Shown: positions 45,274 through 53,864, numbered from the stretch's first letter. The stretch is DNA of 64,000 nt from Paenibacillus tianjinensis (GCF_017086365.1 NZ_CP070969.1:1860001-1924000), one strand, 5' to 3'. The notes: generated from the letters alone by a model not told the origin. Program-made: numbers and translations.

Positions 45274-46704
45274 TTACAAAAACTTTCGACTAACCTTCTT
45301 CCCCTCATACATAAACAAAAGCGGTTTATCATCCACAATCGTCTCGAGGTAAATGGTCTTCCCCCACAACTGATAAACATAAGGCAGAGTCCGCTCAACA
45401 TATTTCAAATCCAGTTCAACCCCTTCAAACTGATGCAGTAAATAAAGCTCGCCGTTCTGTGAATAATCCCCATCCTTCACAACTAGGCAAGGAAAACCGC
45501 CGTTAACGCGAGAGTATACAAGCTGATCACGGATATTCTCCCATGATTTGTCGGTAATTTTCCATTCGGGACCCTTCTTCTCGAAAACATATAAGTCCAG
45601 GTCATTCACCAAATCTTTGGTCAAGTAATTTCGGATAAAAGATATGTCAGCATCGTTTTCGCGGACTTCAAACATTTTTTCTCTACCGCGTACTGGCACT
45701 CTTCCGTACCGTTCTCTTTCTTTCTGAGTGGGGTTATCCCAGCGCTTCTCGATATCCTCAAATATTTTAAGCCCCAGGTAATAGGGGTTCAATGAATGCC
45801 GGGAAGGTTGCACGACGGATGAGTTAAGCGCAGCATATTCGACGGTCTCGTCAGAGGTTAAATCAAGTTCACGCATGATCCGTTGGTGGAAGAAGCTTGC
45901 CCAGCCCTCATTCATAATCTTGGTCTCGATCTGCGCCCAGAAGTACAGCATTTCATCACGAAGCATGGTTAAGATATCTCGCTGCCAAGGCTCCAATATG
46001 GCTGAATACTCCTCAATGAACCACAGAATATCCTTCTCAGGTTGAGGAGGGAAGGATACAGGTGGCTCTTTGACCTCCTTTGAATCTACTTTCTCTAGTG
46101 ACCACAAATCATCATAAGGCGATGAGGGTGGAATGAGTTTCGCTACCGGGGAACGTTTCTGCATGGAATAGATGTAAGCATTCTTTTCCATCCGATAAGG
46201 CTTAACGATCGAAGGATCGACATGCTCCTGAATGGCAAGCACGGCATCGATAAATTGTTCAACGGCTAACGTTCCATGGATCATTTCGTATTCACGGATT
46301 CGTTCTGCCGTTGTAGTCATGCTCTCAACCATATTCCGGTTTGTCTTTGAGAAGTGAGCATTGTTCTTGAAGAAGTCGCAATGGGCGAGGACATGAGCGA
46401 CGATCAGTTTGTTCTGGACGAGAGAGTTGCTGTCGAGCAGGAAGGCATAGCAAGGATCAGAGTTGATGACGAGCTCGTATATTTTACTCAGACCGAAGTC
46501 GTATTGCATCTTCATCTTGTTGAACGTCTTGCCGAAGCTCCAGTGACTGTATCGGGTGGGCATGCCGTACGCACCGAAGGTGTAGATGATATCGGACGGG
46601 CAGATTTCGTATCTCATGGGGTAGAAATCAAGTCCGAGTCCAGTTGCGATCTCCGTAATTTCGGCAATGGCATATTCCAGTGCTTTTAGGTCTGTGGCGG
46701 GCAT
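45274..46704 (-). CDS. spoVR: SpoVR, complete copy carried by the element
   Basis: 476 residues, complete from [22 protein letters not shown] to [12 protein letters not shown], with GGAGG eight bases before the ATG. It aligns along its length with the split host copy. It retains a 17-residue segment after EKRWD ([17 protein letters not shown]) that the host 3' part lacks. At the position of the attachment core it encodes the same residues (MNEGWAS), but two synonymous changes (AAC to AAT, GAA to GAG) break the 13-bp core. No clear sigma-E promoter was seen upstream. It may supply SpoVR while the host gene is disrupted. Confidence 0.95.
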   Translation of the reverse strand: MPATDLKALEYAIAEITEIATGLGLDFYPMRYEICPSDIIYTFGAYGMPTRYSHWSFGKTFNKMKMQYDFGLSKIYELVINSDPCYAFLLDSNSLVQNKLIVAHVLAHCDFFKNNAHFSKTNRNMVESMTTTAERIREYEMIHGTLAVEQFIDAVLAIQEHVDPSIVKPYRMEKNAYIYSMQKRSPVAKLIPPSSPYDDLWSLEKVDSKEVKEPPVSFPPQPEKDILWFIEEYSAILEPWQRDILTMLRDEMLYFWAQIETKIMNEGWASFFHQRIMRELDLTSDETVEYAALNSSVVQPSRHSLNPYYLGLKIFEDIEKRWDNPTQKERERYGRVPVRGREKMFEVRENDADISFIRNYLTKDLVNDLDLYVFEKKGPEWKITDKSWENIRDQLVYSRVNGGFPCLVVKDGDYSQNGELYLLHQFEGVELDLKYVERTLPYVYQLWGKTIYLETIVDDKPLLFMYEGKKVSRKFL

Positions 46705-46810
46705 TCTTCATTCCTCCAATTCAATTTGCGATTTTATTGCTATTACAGAGAAGCGGACTGATTGAATCGCCTTCGGGTTGGTAAGGATGGATGTAAAGGA
46801 GCGATGTTAA

Positions 46811-47398
46811 ATGACTGTGTTGTTCAGTTTATCGATTGTTGCAATTTGCTATTTACTGAATCTGTATTCCAACCAGAAACGTGTGTTAGAGAGCTATCGC
46901 GAGAATGCGCTGTATGCGTTCTCTTCACATGAAGATATGAAAGAGACCCTTCGCATTGGCTTGTATAACCGTTTTAAACGGGATTTTGATCAAGAGAAAG
47001 ATGAAGATCCGCTGCTGTTCGAACATTTTGTTGCAGATATAATTAAAACTGTTCGAAGTGGCAGTACCTACGTTACAAGAGGTTCGGGCGATTTCGGCGT
47101 CGATATTGAAGAAAGAACAGATAATAGTCTGTTTTTGGGTCAAGTGAAGTGTTACAACGATCAGAATCTGGTTGGCTTCAGTCCGATTGCTATTATTCAC
47201 TCCCAGATGGTTAAACAAGACGCTGTAGGTGGTTATGTGGTCACGACGAGTGATTTTACTCCTAATGCTCGTGCCTACGCACAGGGATTGAATATTGATT
47301 TGATTAATGGCAGACAGTTGGTGGAGCTGTGGTTAGACCATCTGAATGCAAAAAGTGAAAGGATCGAAGTAGTAAAGGCAGAGCCACAATTAAATTAG
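46811..47398 (+). CDS. Membrane-anchored Mrr-like restriction endonuclease
   Basis: 195 residues. A single N-terminal membrane span (LFSLSIVAICYLLNLYS, about 4-20) is followed by a charged linker and an Mrr-type PD-(D/E)XK domain (about 70-180): FEHFVADIIKT, then the active-site pattern GDFGVDIEER and LGQVKCY (Asp...QxK), and a C-terminal GGYVVTTSDFTPNARAYA block typical of the fold. AAAGGAG is nine bases before the ATG. Mrr-family enzymes restrict modified or foreign DNA; membrane attachment suggests action on entering DNA (inference). Confidence 0.85.
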   Translation: MTVLFSLSIVAICYLLNLYSNQKRVLESYRENALYAFSSHEDMKETLRIGLYNRFKRDFDQEKDEDPLLFEHFVADIIKTVRSGSTYVTRGSGDFGVDIEERTDNSLFLGQVKCYNDQNLVGFSPIAIIHSQMVKQDAVGGYVVTTSDFTPNARAYAQGLNIDLINGRQLVELWLDHLNAKSERIEVVKAEPQLN

Positions 47399-47443
47399 CG
47401 CTTCAAACGACAGGCATTTACTAATGAGCTTCAGAGGAATATA

Positions 47444-47452
47444 TGCTATAAT
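47444..47452 (+). promoter_or_regulatory. Extended -10 promoter of the toxin-antitoxin pair
   Basis: TGCTATAAT, a perfect extended -10 element, lies 60 bp before the antitoxin start; no good -35 hexamer is needed with the TGn motif. Confidence 0.5.
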
Positions 47453-47511
47453 GCAGCTATGGGTGTGATGTTCAGAAGACTTAACGATTTCTTCAAAGGG
47501 AGGTTGTAAGG

Positions 47512-47745
47512 ATGAATTTTAATCTCAAAGCTCCTGATGGCACTGTCATTGCATCGTATGAGAAGAACCATAAGGAATTTATTCGTATTGCCGGTTTGGA
47601 ATATGAAATCTATAACCCAGTAGACGAACTGGATTCCGATCCGGAAATTCGCCAGATGATCGAAGCATCCGAGAAGGATATTATGCAAGGCAAGCTATAC
47701 TCTACGGATGATTTGATCGAATTGGTGAAGCGTGGTGGACTGTAA
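47512..47745 (+). CDS. Antitoxin of a type II pair (putative)
   Basis: 77 residues with GGGAGG nine bases before the ATG. The product is acidic (FNLKAPDGTVIASYEK, NPVDELDSDPEIRQMIEASEKDI) and ends in a short helix DDLIELVKRGGL that could wrap the toxin. It lacks an obvious classical HTH. It is directly followed by the toxin gene, which begins at the base after its stop codon. Identification rests mainly on the toxin neighbour. Confidence 0.7.
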   Translation: MNFNLKAPDGTVIASYEKNHKEFIRIAGLEYEIYNPVDELDSDPEIRQMIEASEKDIMQGKLYSTDDLIELVKRGGL

Positions 47746-48027
47746 TTGATAGTCCAATGGACCGAAACGGCGCTAAACCGGCTCAGGCAGATTAAGAGCG
47801 ATCACTTCACTGAACAGGAAACAATGGAGTACATGATCAACCTCATTCGGCGTACGGAAGTGAAAGTTGTCAGCATGGGAACAATTATGCCGTCACGCGA
47901 ATATCATAACACTTATTATTGCTTCGTGGACCGATATGTTGTCTCTTATAAAGTGTTGGATAACGGAGAACGCTTTGTGATCACCTCATTCAAGTACGGT
48001 GCTATGAAGCGAAATCTTAAATACTAA
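47746..48027 (+). CDS. ParE/RelE-superfamily toxin (putative)
   Basis: 93 residues from a TTG that abuts the antitoxin stop, with GGTGGA inside the end of the antitoxin gene as ribosome site. The pattern VQWTETALNRLRQIK, VVSMGTIMPSREY, YCFVDRYVVSYKVLDNGERFVITSFKYGAMKR fits the RelE/ParE fold. The pair is the last unit before the right attachment site and ends in a strong terminator, a position suited to stabilising the element against loss. Whether it cuts mRNA or poisons gyrase cannot be read from the sequence. Confidence 0.78.
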   Translation: MIVQWTETALNRLRQIKSDHFTEQETMEYMINLIRRTEVKVVSMGTIMPSREYHNTYYCFVDRYVVSYKVLDNGERFVITSFKYGAMKRNLKY

Positions 48028-48033
48028 TGTTAG

Positions 48034-48061
48034 CCGATTCCCATGGGAGTCGGTTTTTTTC
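48034..48061 (+). terminator. Terminator of the toxin-antitoxin pair
   Basis: Stem CCGATTCCC/GGGAGTCGG followed by a run of seven T, ending about 12 bases before the right attachment arm. Confidence 0.92.
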
Positions 48062-48071
48062 TGCCCAAAAC

Positions 48072-48917
48072 TTAAGCACCTTGGCGAACCGAAGCCCAGC
48101 CTTCGTTCATGATCTTCGTCTCCATCTGCGGCCAGAAATAGAGCATTTCGTCACGCAGCATGGTCATAATGTCGCGCTGCCAGTCCTCCAGTGTCGTCGA
48201 ATACTGCTGGATGAACCAGACAATATCCTTCTCCGGCTCCGGCGGGAAGGTGCGTTTTGCGGCTGCATCGGGCGCTGCAGGTCCGGCGTTGGCCTGATCC
48301 AGCTTCCAGAGCTCGCTGTAGGCATTCTCCTCAGCGGCTCCGCTTGCCGGGGTATCCTTGCGCTCCCTCATTTTGGCTTCCAGCAGATGGGCTTTTCCCA
48401 GCTTGTGCGGCTGAATCAGGCTGGGATCGATATGCTCCTGGATCGCCAGCACCGAGTCGATGAAGCTCTCCACGGTATCAATCCCGTAGGTCACCGAATA
48501 TTGGGCTATCCGGTCGGCTGTGGCAGACATGCTCTCAACCATATCACGGTTGGACATGGAGAAGCGCATATTGTTTTTGAAGAAATCGCAGTGCGCCAGG
48601 ACGTGGGCGACGATCAGCTTATTCTGGATCAGCGAGTTGCCGTCCAGCAGGAAGGCATAGCAGGGATTGGAGTTAATGACGAGCTCGTAGATTTTGCTGA
48701 GCCCGAAATCATATTGCGACTTCATCTTATGAAAGGTTTTACCAAAGCTCCAGTGTCCGAATCGGGTCGGCATCCCGTAGGCACCGAAGGTATAGATAAT
48801 ATCGGCGGGGCATATTTCATAACGCATCGGGTAGAAATCCAGCCCAAACCCGGTAGCGATCTCCGTGATCTCGGCAATCGCCCGCTCCAGCGCTTTTATC
48901 TCATCTTCTTGAGGCAT
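48072..48917 (-). CDS. spoVR: spoVR, 5' part (split by the inserted element)
   Basis: The first 276 residues of host SpoVR, from [23 protein letters not shown] to KIMNEGWAS, followed by five element-encoded residues (VRQGA) and a TAA inside the attachment arm. The ATG follows AAGGA; a longer upstream frame lacks a ribosome site. Until excision, the cell can only make a truncated protein from this part. Joining to the 3' part gives [16 protein letters not shown] and a protein of about 465 residues, close to the usual length. A sigma-E-like promoter lies about 100 bp upstream. Confidence 0.94.
   Translation of the reverse strand: MPQEDEIKALERAIAEITEIATGFGLDFYPMRYEICPADIIYTFGAYGMPTRFGHWSFGKTFHKMKSQYDFGLSKIYELVINSNPCYAFLLDGNSLIQNKLIVAHVLAHCDFFKNNMRFSMSNRDMVESMSATADRIAQYSVTYGIDTVESFIDSVLAIQEHIDPSLIQPHKLGKAHLLEAKMRERKDTPASGAAEENAYSELWKLDQANAGPAAPDAAAKRTFPPEPEKDIVWFIQQYSTTLEDWQRDIMTMLRDEMLYFWPQMETKIMNEGWASVRQGA
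48073..48106. other. Right attachment site (attR) of the spoVR element
   Basis: Arm TAAGCACCTT, spacer GGCGAACCGAA, then core GCCCAGCCTTCGT. With the left-end sequence this builds a 50-bp attP whose halves match at 19 of 25 mirrored positions around a central CA. Confidence 0.88.
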
Positions 48918-49013
48918 GCATCCTTCTCTCCCTCCAGCTTGCTGTGTTTGCTGCAACTTATTCTGACTGCGCCGCAGAAGTTCCGCAGCTGCGTCCGGAA
49001 CTGTTCTTATACG

Positions 49014-49042
49014 AGTATATGGGGAGCAGGGTGAGAGTATGA
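49014..49042 (-). promoter_or_regulatory. Sigma-E-like promoter of spoVR
   Basis: On the minus strand a -35-like TCATACT is followed, 14 bases later, by a -10-like CATATACT. They match the Bacillus sigma-E consensus (KMATATT and CATACAHT) at 6 of 7 and 7 of 8 positions. spoVR of B. subtilis is a sigma-E gene, so the assignment fits. Confidence 0.65.
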
Positions 49043-49073
49043 TGGCGGGCTGTAGGAAGAGAGAAACCAAACC

Positions 49074-49123
49074 AGCCGGATGCCTAATCTGAAGGGACAG
49101 ATCAGGCATCCGGCTAATTTTTT
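49074..49123. terminator. Strong terminator-like hairpin
   Basis: An 18-bp stem starting AGCCGGATGCCT, one mismatch, runs into TAATTTTTT on the plus strand. No plus-strand gene ends upstream within the host part; it may block read-through into the minus-strand spoVR promoter region. Confidence 0.65.
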
Positions 49124-49392
49124 CGGCGTTATGAGATTAGGGCAGATGACTCTTTGAGCCATAATTGTAGTTTATACAACTAAATCGACGAAATAGGAGC
49201 CTAAGTTTCAGTTAGTTGTAGTTCGTACACTTATTTTGTGCTCAACTTAAGAAAAAGGCTCTAATAGCTATTTATAATTGTATGAAATACAACTAATACA
49301 GAAAAAGCGGGGCTGAGCTCTTTTTAATTGTACAGAATACACTTACCCTTGTCCGGCGTACTGCCGGAGAAGCTATAGTTACCAAAGCACAA
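49124..49392. repeat. Gene-free stretch with TTGTA-type intergenic repeats
   Basis: Four degenerate copies of a palindromic motif resembling TTGTAnnnnATACAACTA occur on both strands (near 49167, 49205, 49278, 49330). They are similar in style to the repeats at 5210-5410. No gene is evident. Confidence 0.45.
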
Positions 49393-50406
49393 TTAATACA
49401 CAAACCTCCGCTGCGCCCAGTAACTGAACAGGAAGATCGAGATCTCGGTCAGGATCTTGGCTGCGGCCAGCGGGATGATCAGCTGCTCATTATAGAAGTA
49501 GAGCAGCCCGTAGTTGAACAGCAGCACGAGAATCACGAGGGAGAAGTATTTGGGCAACGACTGGAGTCTTGACTTCTTGCCGCTGGTGAAGACATATTTC
49601 CGGTTGACGGAATAATTGAAGATTGAGCTGCATAATCTTGCGCCGACTACGGACAGGAACAGGTTATGAGTGAGCCTCTGGAACAGGAACAGCAGCGTGA
49701 AGTCGAGCAGGGCAGACAGCAGCGATGAGGTGCTGAACATCAGAATCGGCAGATAGATCCGGAACGAGTCTACAAGCGGCCGGAAATGGGACGATTTATT
49801 GTGGTCCAGATACACGGTATCAATGAACGCTTCAGTGATTTTATAGCCCTCCTCGCGGGCGGCCAGCAGCATGTTCATTTCGTACTCGAACCGGTCACCC
49901 GGAATCCGGCACAGCCAATCCAGCATCGAGGGGGAGAAGCCGCGCAGGCCGGTCTGGGTATCACAGATTTTCGTGCCTGTGGTGAGGGAGAAGACTCCTC
50001 TTGTCACCGAGTTTCCAAAGCGGCTGCGCAGCGGAATCTTTCCGCTGAAACGGCGGCTGCCGAGTACAATCCCGGGAGTGGGCTGGTTCAGCAGGATATC
50101 GGCAATCCGCTTAATGTCATGGGGCAGATGCTGCCCGTCACTATCTGCGCAGACTACATAGCCGGGCAGCCTGGCCTCCTGGATATACTTGAAGCCGGTC
50201 TTTAGAGCCTGTCCTTTTCCGAGATTGACAGAATGAGTCAGGACATCGCAGCCAAAGGCTTCAGCAGTCTGGAAGAGTCCGCGGTAAGCCGGGCCGCTGC
50301 CGTCATCCACAATGACGATGGAGCAGAGCTGATAATCTTGCAGCCTGATAATCAAATCCAGCAGCCGTTCGTCTGGTTCATACGCAGGAATTAGTATAGT
50401 TATCAT
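49393..50406 (-). CDS. Family 2 glycosyltransferase fused to GtrA-like membrane domain
   Basis: About 337 residues. The N-terminal GT-A domain (1-220) has LIPAYEPDERL, IVDDGSGP, the donor-binding CADSDGQH and LGSRRFSGK motifs, as in polyprenyl-phosphate glycosyltransferases. The C-terminal 120 residues hold four membrane spans with the GtrA pattern (LLDFTLLFLFQRL, FNYSVNRKYVF). It probably transfers a sugar to a lipid carrier and flips it for surface decoration. The ATG has AAGGAG eight bases upstream and lies six bases after the stop codon of the co-oriented upstream gene, so they form an operon. Confidence 0.9.
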   Translation of the reverse strand: MITILIPAYEPDERLLDLIIRLQDYQLCSIVIVDDGSGPAYRGLFQTAEAFGCDVLTHSVNLGKGQALKTGFKYIQEARLPGYVVCADSDGQHLPHDIKRIADILLNQPTPGIVLGSRRFSGKIPLRSRFGNSVTRGVFSLTTGTKICDTQTGLRGFSPSMLDWLCRIPGDRFEYEMNMLLAAREEGYKITEAFIDTVYLDHNKSSHFRPLVDSFRIYLPILMFSTSSLLSALLDFTLLFLFQRLTHNLFLSVVGARLCSSIFNYSVNRKYVFTSGKKSRLQSLPKYFSLVILVLLFNYGLLYFYNEQLIIPLAAAKILTEISIFLFSYWAQRRFVY

Positions 50407-50411
50407 AAGGG

Positions 50412-51392
50412 TCACTCCTTAATATAAAGTATGTCGCTTACACCACGTTCCTGGTTTTTGCCCTGCGGGTTATTGACGACCCGTCCCATGAAATACATGG
50501 TGGATGAACCGCCGCCGTCGAGGTTGTAGGCTTCTGTAGCACCGAGGTCCTGCATCAGATCTGCAAGCTCGGAGAGTGTCATTCCGCGGCTGTAGCCTTC
50601 GTTGCGCCCGTCAACAACTACGAACACATAATGGTTCGGAGCGATCATCCCGATCGCCGTCCGCGGATTTGCATTTTGGATCGAGCGGTTGCCGAAGTTG
50701 GTATCAATTTTGACATTGCTGAAATCACTGGTAATCTGGCTGTCCTGAATCAGAATCGGACCGAACGAGAGTGTATTCGTAGCCCCTTGCGCCAGCAGTT
50801 CGGACGAAGAAATCTCTTCCTCGTTATAGGTCTGCATCGTCCCGTCCTCGAACAGCGCCATCGCGTCCCGCACCGGATCATCCCGGTATACCGTGCCATT
50901 GCGGATAATCACGCCGTCTTCACGAAAGCCGTAGTAATCGCCGTTGATCGCGAACAGCGCATCGTTGCTTGCGGCTATTTCTGAGGTAATCTCTGTGATA
51001 TTCGTACCAAAGCTGTTGTCGGCAAAAGCGGAACGCAGGCTGCTGGAATTCTTAAGCACGACATCAGCGACAAAATAAGTGATCTGGTCGGAGCCGGACC
51101 CGGTTTGCACCTCGTCAATCTTGATCTGGATATCGTCGCTGCTATAGCTCCAGTCATCTGAAGTGGCATGAACCTCAGCGGCAGTCTTGGCAGTCGTGAC
51201 ATTGGTGTCGGACGTACCGCTTGAGCTAGCTGACGAAGCTGCTTCATCAGCCACGACGACTTCTACATGCTCGATTAAGTAACGGTCTGCCAGTTTATAT
51301 ACCACTCCGCCAGCCACCAGCAGAAAGACTAGAATACCTATCCCAATTTTTTGTTTGAAGCTCAGGGTTTTCTTTTTGTCCATTTGTGCCAT
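50412..51392 (-). CDS. Phosphodiester glycosidase (NAGPA-domain) membrane protein
   Basis: 326 residues: short basic N-terminus, one membrane span (IGIGILVFLLVAGGVVYKLA, about 16-35), a Ser/Thr/Ala-rich linker (50-75) and an extracellular NAGPA domain (about 90-326) with ALFAINGDYYGFR, NPRTAIGM, VFVVVDGRNEGYSRGMTL and YNLDGGGSSTMYF. GAGGTGAT precedes the ATG. It is operonic with a glycosyltransferase/GtrA protein, suggesting synthesis or trimming of an exopolysaccharide or teichoic-acid sugar phosphodiester. Confidence 0.9.
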   Translation of the reverse strand: MAQMDKKKTLSFKQKIGIGILVFLLVAGGVVYKLADRYLIEHVEVVVADEAASSASSSGTSDTNVTTAKTAAEVHATSDDWSYSSDDIQIKIDEVQTGSGSDQITYFVADVVLKNSSSLRSAFADNSFGTNITEITSEIAASNDALFAINGDYYGFREDGVIIRNGTVYRDDPVRDAMALFEDGTMQTYNEEEISSSELLAQGATNTLSFGPILIQDSQITSDFSNVKIDTNFGNRSIQNANPRTAIGMIAPNHYVFVVVDGRNEGYSRGMTLSELADLMQDLGATEAYNLDGGGSSTMYFMGRVVNNPQGKNQERGVSDILYIKE

Positions 51393-51609
51393 TACAGGAT
51401 CACCTCTATGTTTAAGTTCTTAAGATGCATGATACGCGCGATACCTTTAATGAATCTGAAATGACTTAAGAGCCGTTATTTACGATCCAGCGTGCCCGCT
51501 TCCCAGTATTTATCTGTGTTGATGTATAGTAGAAAGAAATGCAAACGGTTGGTATACTTTAAGCAAATGTCCATACCCTTCCAGTCCCCTATAAGGAGGA
51601 TCCGCATGA

Positions 51610-52109
51610 ATGCGTGTATCACGAATGAGTACTCAAGTGCTCTGCTTAAGTCTATTGACGCTGACCGTACTGCTGATGATAGTCTTCTCAGGCTGCTCCC
51701 TGCTCCATAAGGAAAAGGCGGGTGGACCTCTAAGCCATGAGATCAACGAACAAGAGGACGTTGTCTATTCTCACGGCTTCAAGAGAAGCTGGTAAAAGAT
51801 CTCCAGAACGGCTCTGTTGCCGAGACCAGTGGCTTTAAGCTGTCCCATGAGCAGCTGCAGATGATTTTCAGGGAACTAGTGCTGGCCAATTATATGCAGG
51901 ACAAAACTTTAACGGATTCATGCAACATCAAGCCGTCTGTGAGCTATGAACTGCAAATAGGCATTAATGATCAAGAGCAGCAGTTTGCGTGGAGCGAATG
52001 TGACCAAAGCGCAGACGGCAAGGTAATGACAGCGCTGGCCCGTTACATCATCGGCATGGTGGAGGAGGAAAAGCTCTATAAAGAGCTGCCAGACATCCGG
52101 GGCTATTAG
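51610..52109 (+). pseudogene. Lipoprotein gene with a frameshift
   Basis: The 5' frame encodes a lipoprotein signal (LLTLTVLLMIVFSGCS, lipobox Cys near 29) and about 30 more residues before stopping at SHGFKRSW. One base shifted, the sequence continues as EKLVKDLQNGSVAETSGFKLSHEQLQMIF down to KELPDIRGY. A single-base change near 51785 would join them into about 165 residues. No ribosome site serves the second frame. So the gene is either recently broken or the read contains an error. Function unknown; it lies just upstream of a two-component system. Confidence 0.72.
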
Positions 52110-52169
52110 GAATGAGCTGAATATTGCTATACTTTAACTAACAAATAATAGAGTTCTGGGGGAGCTGCC

Positions 52170-52898
52170 GTGCTACAGCGTGTACTGTTAATAGAAGATA
52201 ATGAAGATATAAGCCGAATGGTAAGCTCATATTTGGAAAAAGAAGGCTATGAGGTGGATACGGCCTTCGACGGGGAAGCGGCAGAACGGAAGATCACCGA
52301 CGGCACTGCCTATGCTCTGGTGCTGCTGGATCTGATGCTGCCGAAGCGCAGCGGCATGGATGTGCTTCAGACGATCCGTACCGCGAGTCTTGTGCCGGTG
52401 CTGATAATGTCGGCTAAGGACAGTGATGTGGATAAGGCACTCGGACTTGGTTTTGGTGCGGATGATTATATCACCAAGCCGTTCTCGATGATTGAGCTGG
52501 CGGCCCGGGTGAAGGCGGCAATCCGCCGGGCGGGTTATGCAGCAGCCGGTGCCAAAACAGATGAAGCTATGGCATCCAATGAACAGGCAAAGGTCATTCT
52601 GCTGCGCGGCCTGACGGTGAACCTGGACACGTTCTCGGCACAGAAGGACGGAGAAGAGATCAAGCTGACCGCCAAGGAGTTTCATATCCTGAGGCTGTTC
52701 GCCGCGAATCCGGGCAGAGTGTTCACGAAGGCGCAGATTTATAGCCTGGTCTGGGAAGATGATTACTATGGGGATGAGAATGTCATTAACGTACATATGC
52801 GCAGGCTGCGGGAGAAGATCGAGGACGATCCGTCCCATCCGGAGTACATCAAAACACTGTGGGGCATCGGTTATAAGCTGGGGGATGTGCTGCTATGA
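52170..52898 (+). CDS. OmpR-family response regulator
   Basis: 242 residues from a GTG with GGGGGAG upstream. Receiver domain: LLIEDNEDI acidic cluster, phospho-Asp in LLDLMLPKRSG (near 53), Ser in IMSAKDS, Lys in TKPFSM. Winged helix (about 150-240): LTAKEFHILRLFAANPGRVF, INVHMRRLREKI and IKTLWGIGYKLG. It overlaps the kinase gene by four bases. The following ABC transporter, with a tandem box in front of it, is a likely target. Confidence 0.93.
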   Translation: MLQRVLLIEDNEDISRMVSSYLEKEGYEVDTAFDGEAAERKITDGTAYALVLLDLMLPKRSGMDVLQTIRTASLVPVLIMSAKDSDVDKALGLGFGADDYITKPFSMIELAARVKAAIRRAGYAAAGAKTDEAMASNEQAKVILLRGLTVNLDTFSAQKDGEEIKLTAKEFHILRLFAANPGRVFTKAQIYSLVWEDDYYGDENVINVHMRRLREKIEDDPSHPEYIKTLWGIGYKLGDVLL

Positions 52899-53830
52899 TT
52901 GTTTTTTTTAGCGGGGCACTTGTGCTGCTCCTGCTTGTGATCCTGTGGCAATATCTGCGGCTGCGGGAGCACGGACGCCAGCTGGAGTACATTCATTCCA
53001 AGCTGGAGAGTATTATGGACCGGGGCTCGCACGAGAGGCTGCTTCTGTTCAACAGTGATCCTGCGCTGCAAAAGCTGCTTGCGAGTCTCAACTCGCTGCT
53101 GGATGTCAATCACAAGGGTGCGGTAGAGATGGCCAGGCAGGAGCAATCCATGCGCCATATGCTGGCCAACATTTCCCATGATCTCAAGACCCCGCTGACA
53201 GTAGTGCTCGGCTATATTGAAACGCTGCTTCAGGATGATTCCATGCCTGCTGAGGAGCAGGAGAGGGTGCTGCGGACGATCCATGCCAAAGCGGAAGAAG
53301 TGATTACGCTGATGAACCGTTTTTTTGATCTGGCTAAGCTGGAGTCAGGTGACAAGGACATACCGCTGACCAAGGTAGAGACCGGTGAATTGTGCCGCCG
53401 CAATATTCTCTCCTTCTATGAGCTTCTCAGCGCTAAAGGCAGTGAAGTGCAAATTGATATTCCGGATGAGCCCCTGTTCATCATGGGTAATGAAGAGGCG
53501 CTGGACCGGGTGCTCGGCAATCTGTTGTCCAATGCCATTTCCTACGGCGATGCCGGAGGGGTGCTCGGTCTGCGGCTGTACAGTCAAGCGGACAAGGTGT
53601 GCATAGAAGTATGGGACAAGGGCAAGGGGATTTCGGAAGACCATCAGGATAAAATTTTCGAGCGGCTGTATACCCTGGAGGACTCGCGCAACCGGACCTA
53701 TCAGGGCAGCGGGCTGGGCCTCACGATCACCAAAAGACTGACCGAGCAGATGAACGGTAGCATTAAGCTGACCAGCAAACCTTACATCAGAACATCCTTT
53801 ACCCTGTCATTCCGCAGGCTGGATTATTAA
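52895..53830 (+). CDS. Sensor histidine kinase
   Basis: 311 residues with a single N-terminal membrane span (FFSGALVLLLLVILWQYL, about 4-21) and no extracellular domain, so the signal is probably sensed at the membrane or through a partner. Phospho-His in LANISHDLKTPLTVV (near 95), N-box GNLLSNAISYG, G1 box WDKGKGI and G2 box GSGLGLTITKRL. Translationally coupled to the response regulator by ATGA. With the transporter that follows, the layout resembles antibiotic-responsive Bcr/lantibiotic-immunity modules. Confidence 0.92.
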   Translation: MIVFFSGALVLLLLVILWQYLRLREHGRQLEYIHSKLESIMDRGSHERLLLFNSDPALQKLLASLNSLLDVNHKGAVEMARQEQSMRHMLANISHDLKTPLTVVLGYIETLLQDDSMPAEEQERVLRTIHAKAEEVITLMNRFFDLAKLESGDKDIPLTKVETGELCRRNILSFYELLSAKGSEVQIDIPDEPLFIMGNEEALDRVLGNLLSNAISYGDAGGVLGLRLYSQADKVCIEVWDKGKGISEDHQDKIFERLYTLEDSRNRTYQGSGLGLTITKRLTEQMNGSIKLTSKPYIRTSFTLSFRRLDY

Positions 53831-53846
53831 GGCGTTCACCACAGCT

Positions 53847-53864
53847 TAAGAATTTCGTAAGAAT
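53847..53864. promoter_or_regulatory. Candidate response-regulator operator
   Basis: TAAGAAT occurs twice with an 11-bp period, about 80 bp before the ABC transporter genes and after the kinase gene. The spacing is typical of OmpR-family sites; inference only. Confidence 0.35.

Larger units (their letters stand above)
17474..48106. mobile_element. 30.6-kb serine-recombinase element inserted in spoVR
   Basis: The host spoVR coding sequence is interrupted here: the C-terminal part ends at the left edge and the N-terminal part at the right. The 13-bp sequence GCCCAGCCTTCGT is present at both edges; the distance from core to core is 30,620 bp. Inside, three large serine recombinases, small accessory genes, a KfrA-like protein, defence genes and a second spoVR copy are found; there are no phage structural or conjugation genes. 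Base composition is more AT-rich than the flanks. It resembles intervening elements such as skin (sigK) and SP-beta (spsM), which leave by site-specific recombination during sporulation. Confidence 0.93.

Noticed and set aside
17474..48106. Interpretation of the inserted region as a prophage or conjugative element
   Set aside because: No capsid, terminase, portal, tail, relaxase, coupling protein or type IV secretion genes were found; only recombinases, small regulators and defence-type cargo.
45274..49000. Tandem duplication of host spoVR as the origin of the second copy
   Set aside because: The internal copy differs at many codons, has a different linker and a 17-residue segment the host lacks, so it is a diverged homologue rather than a recent duplication.
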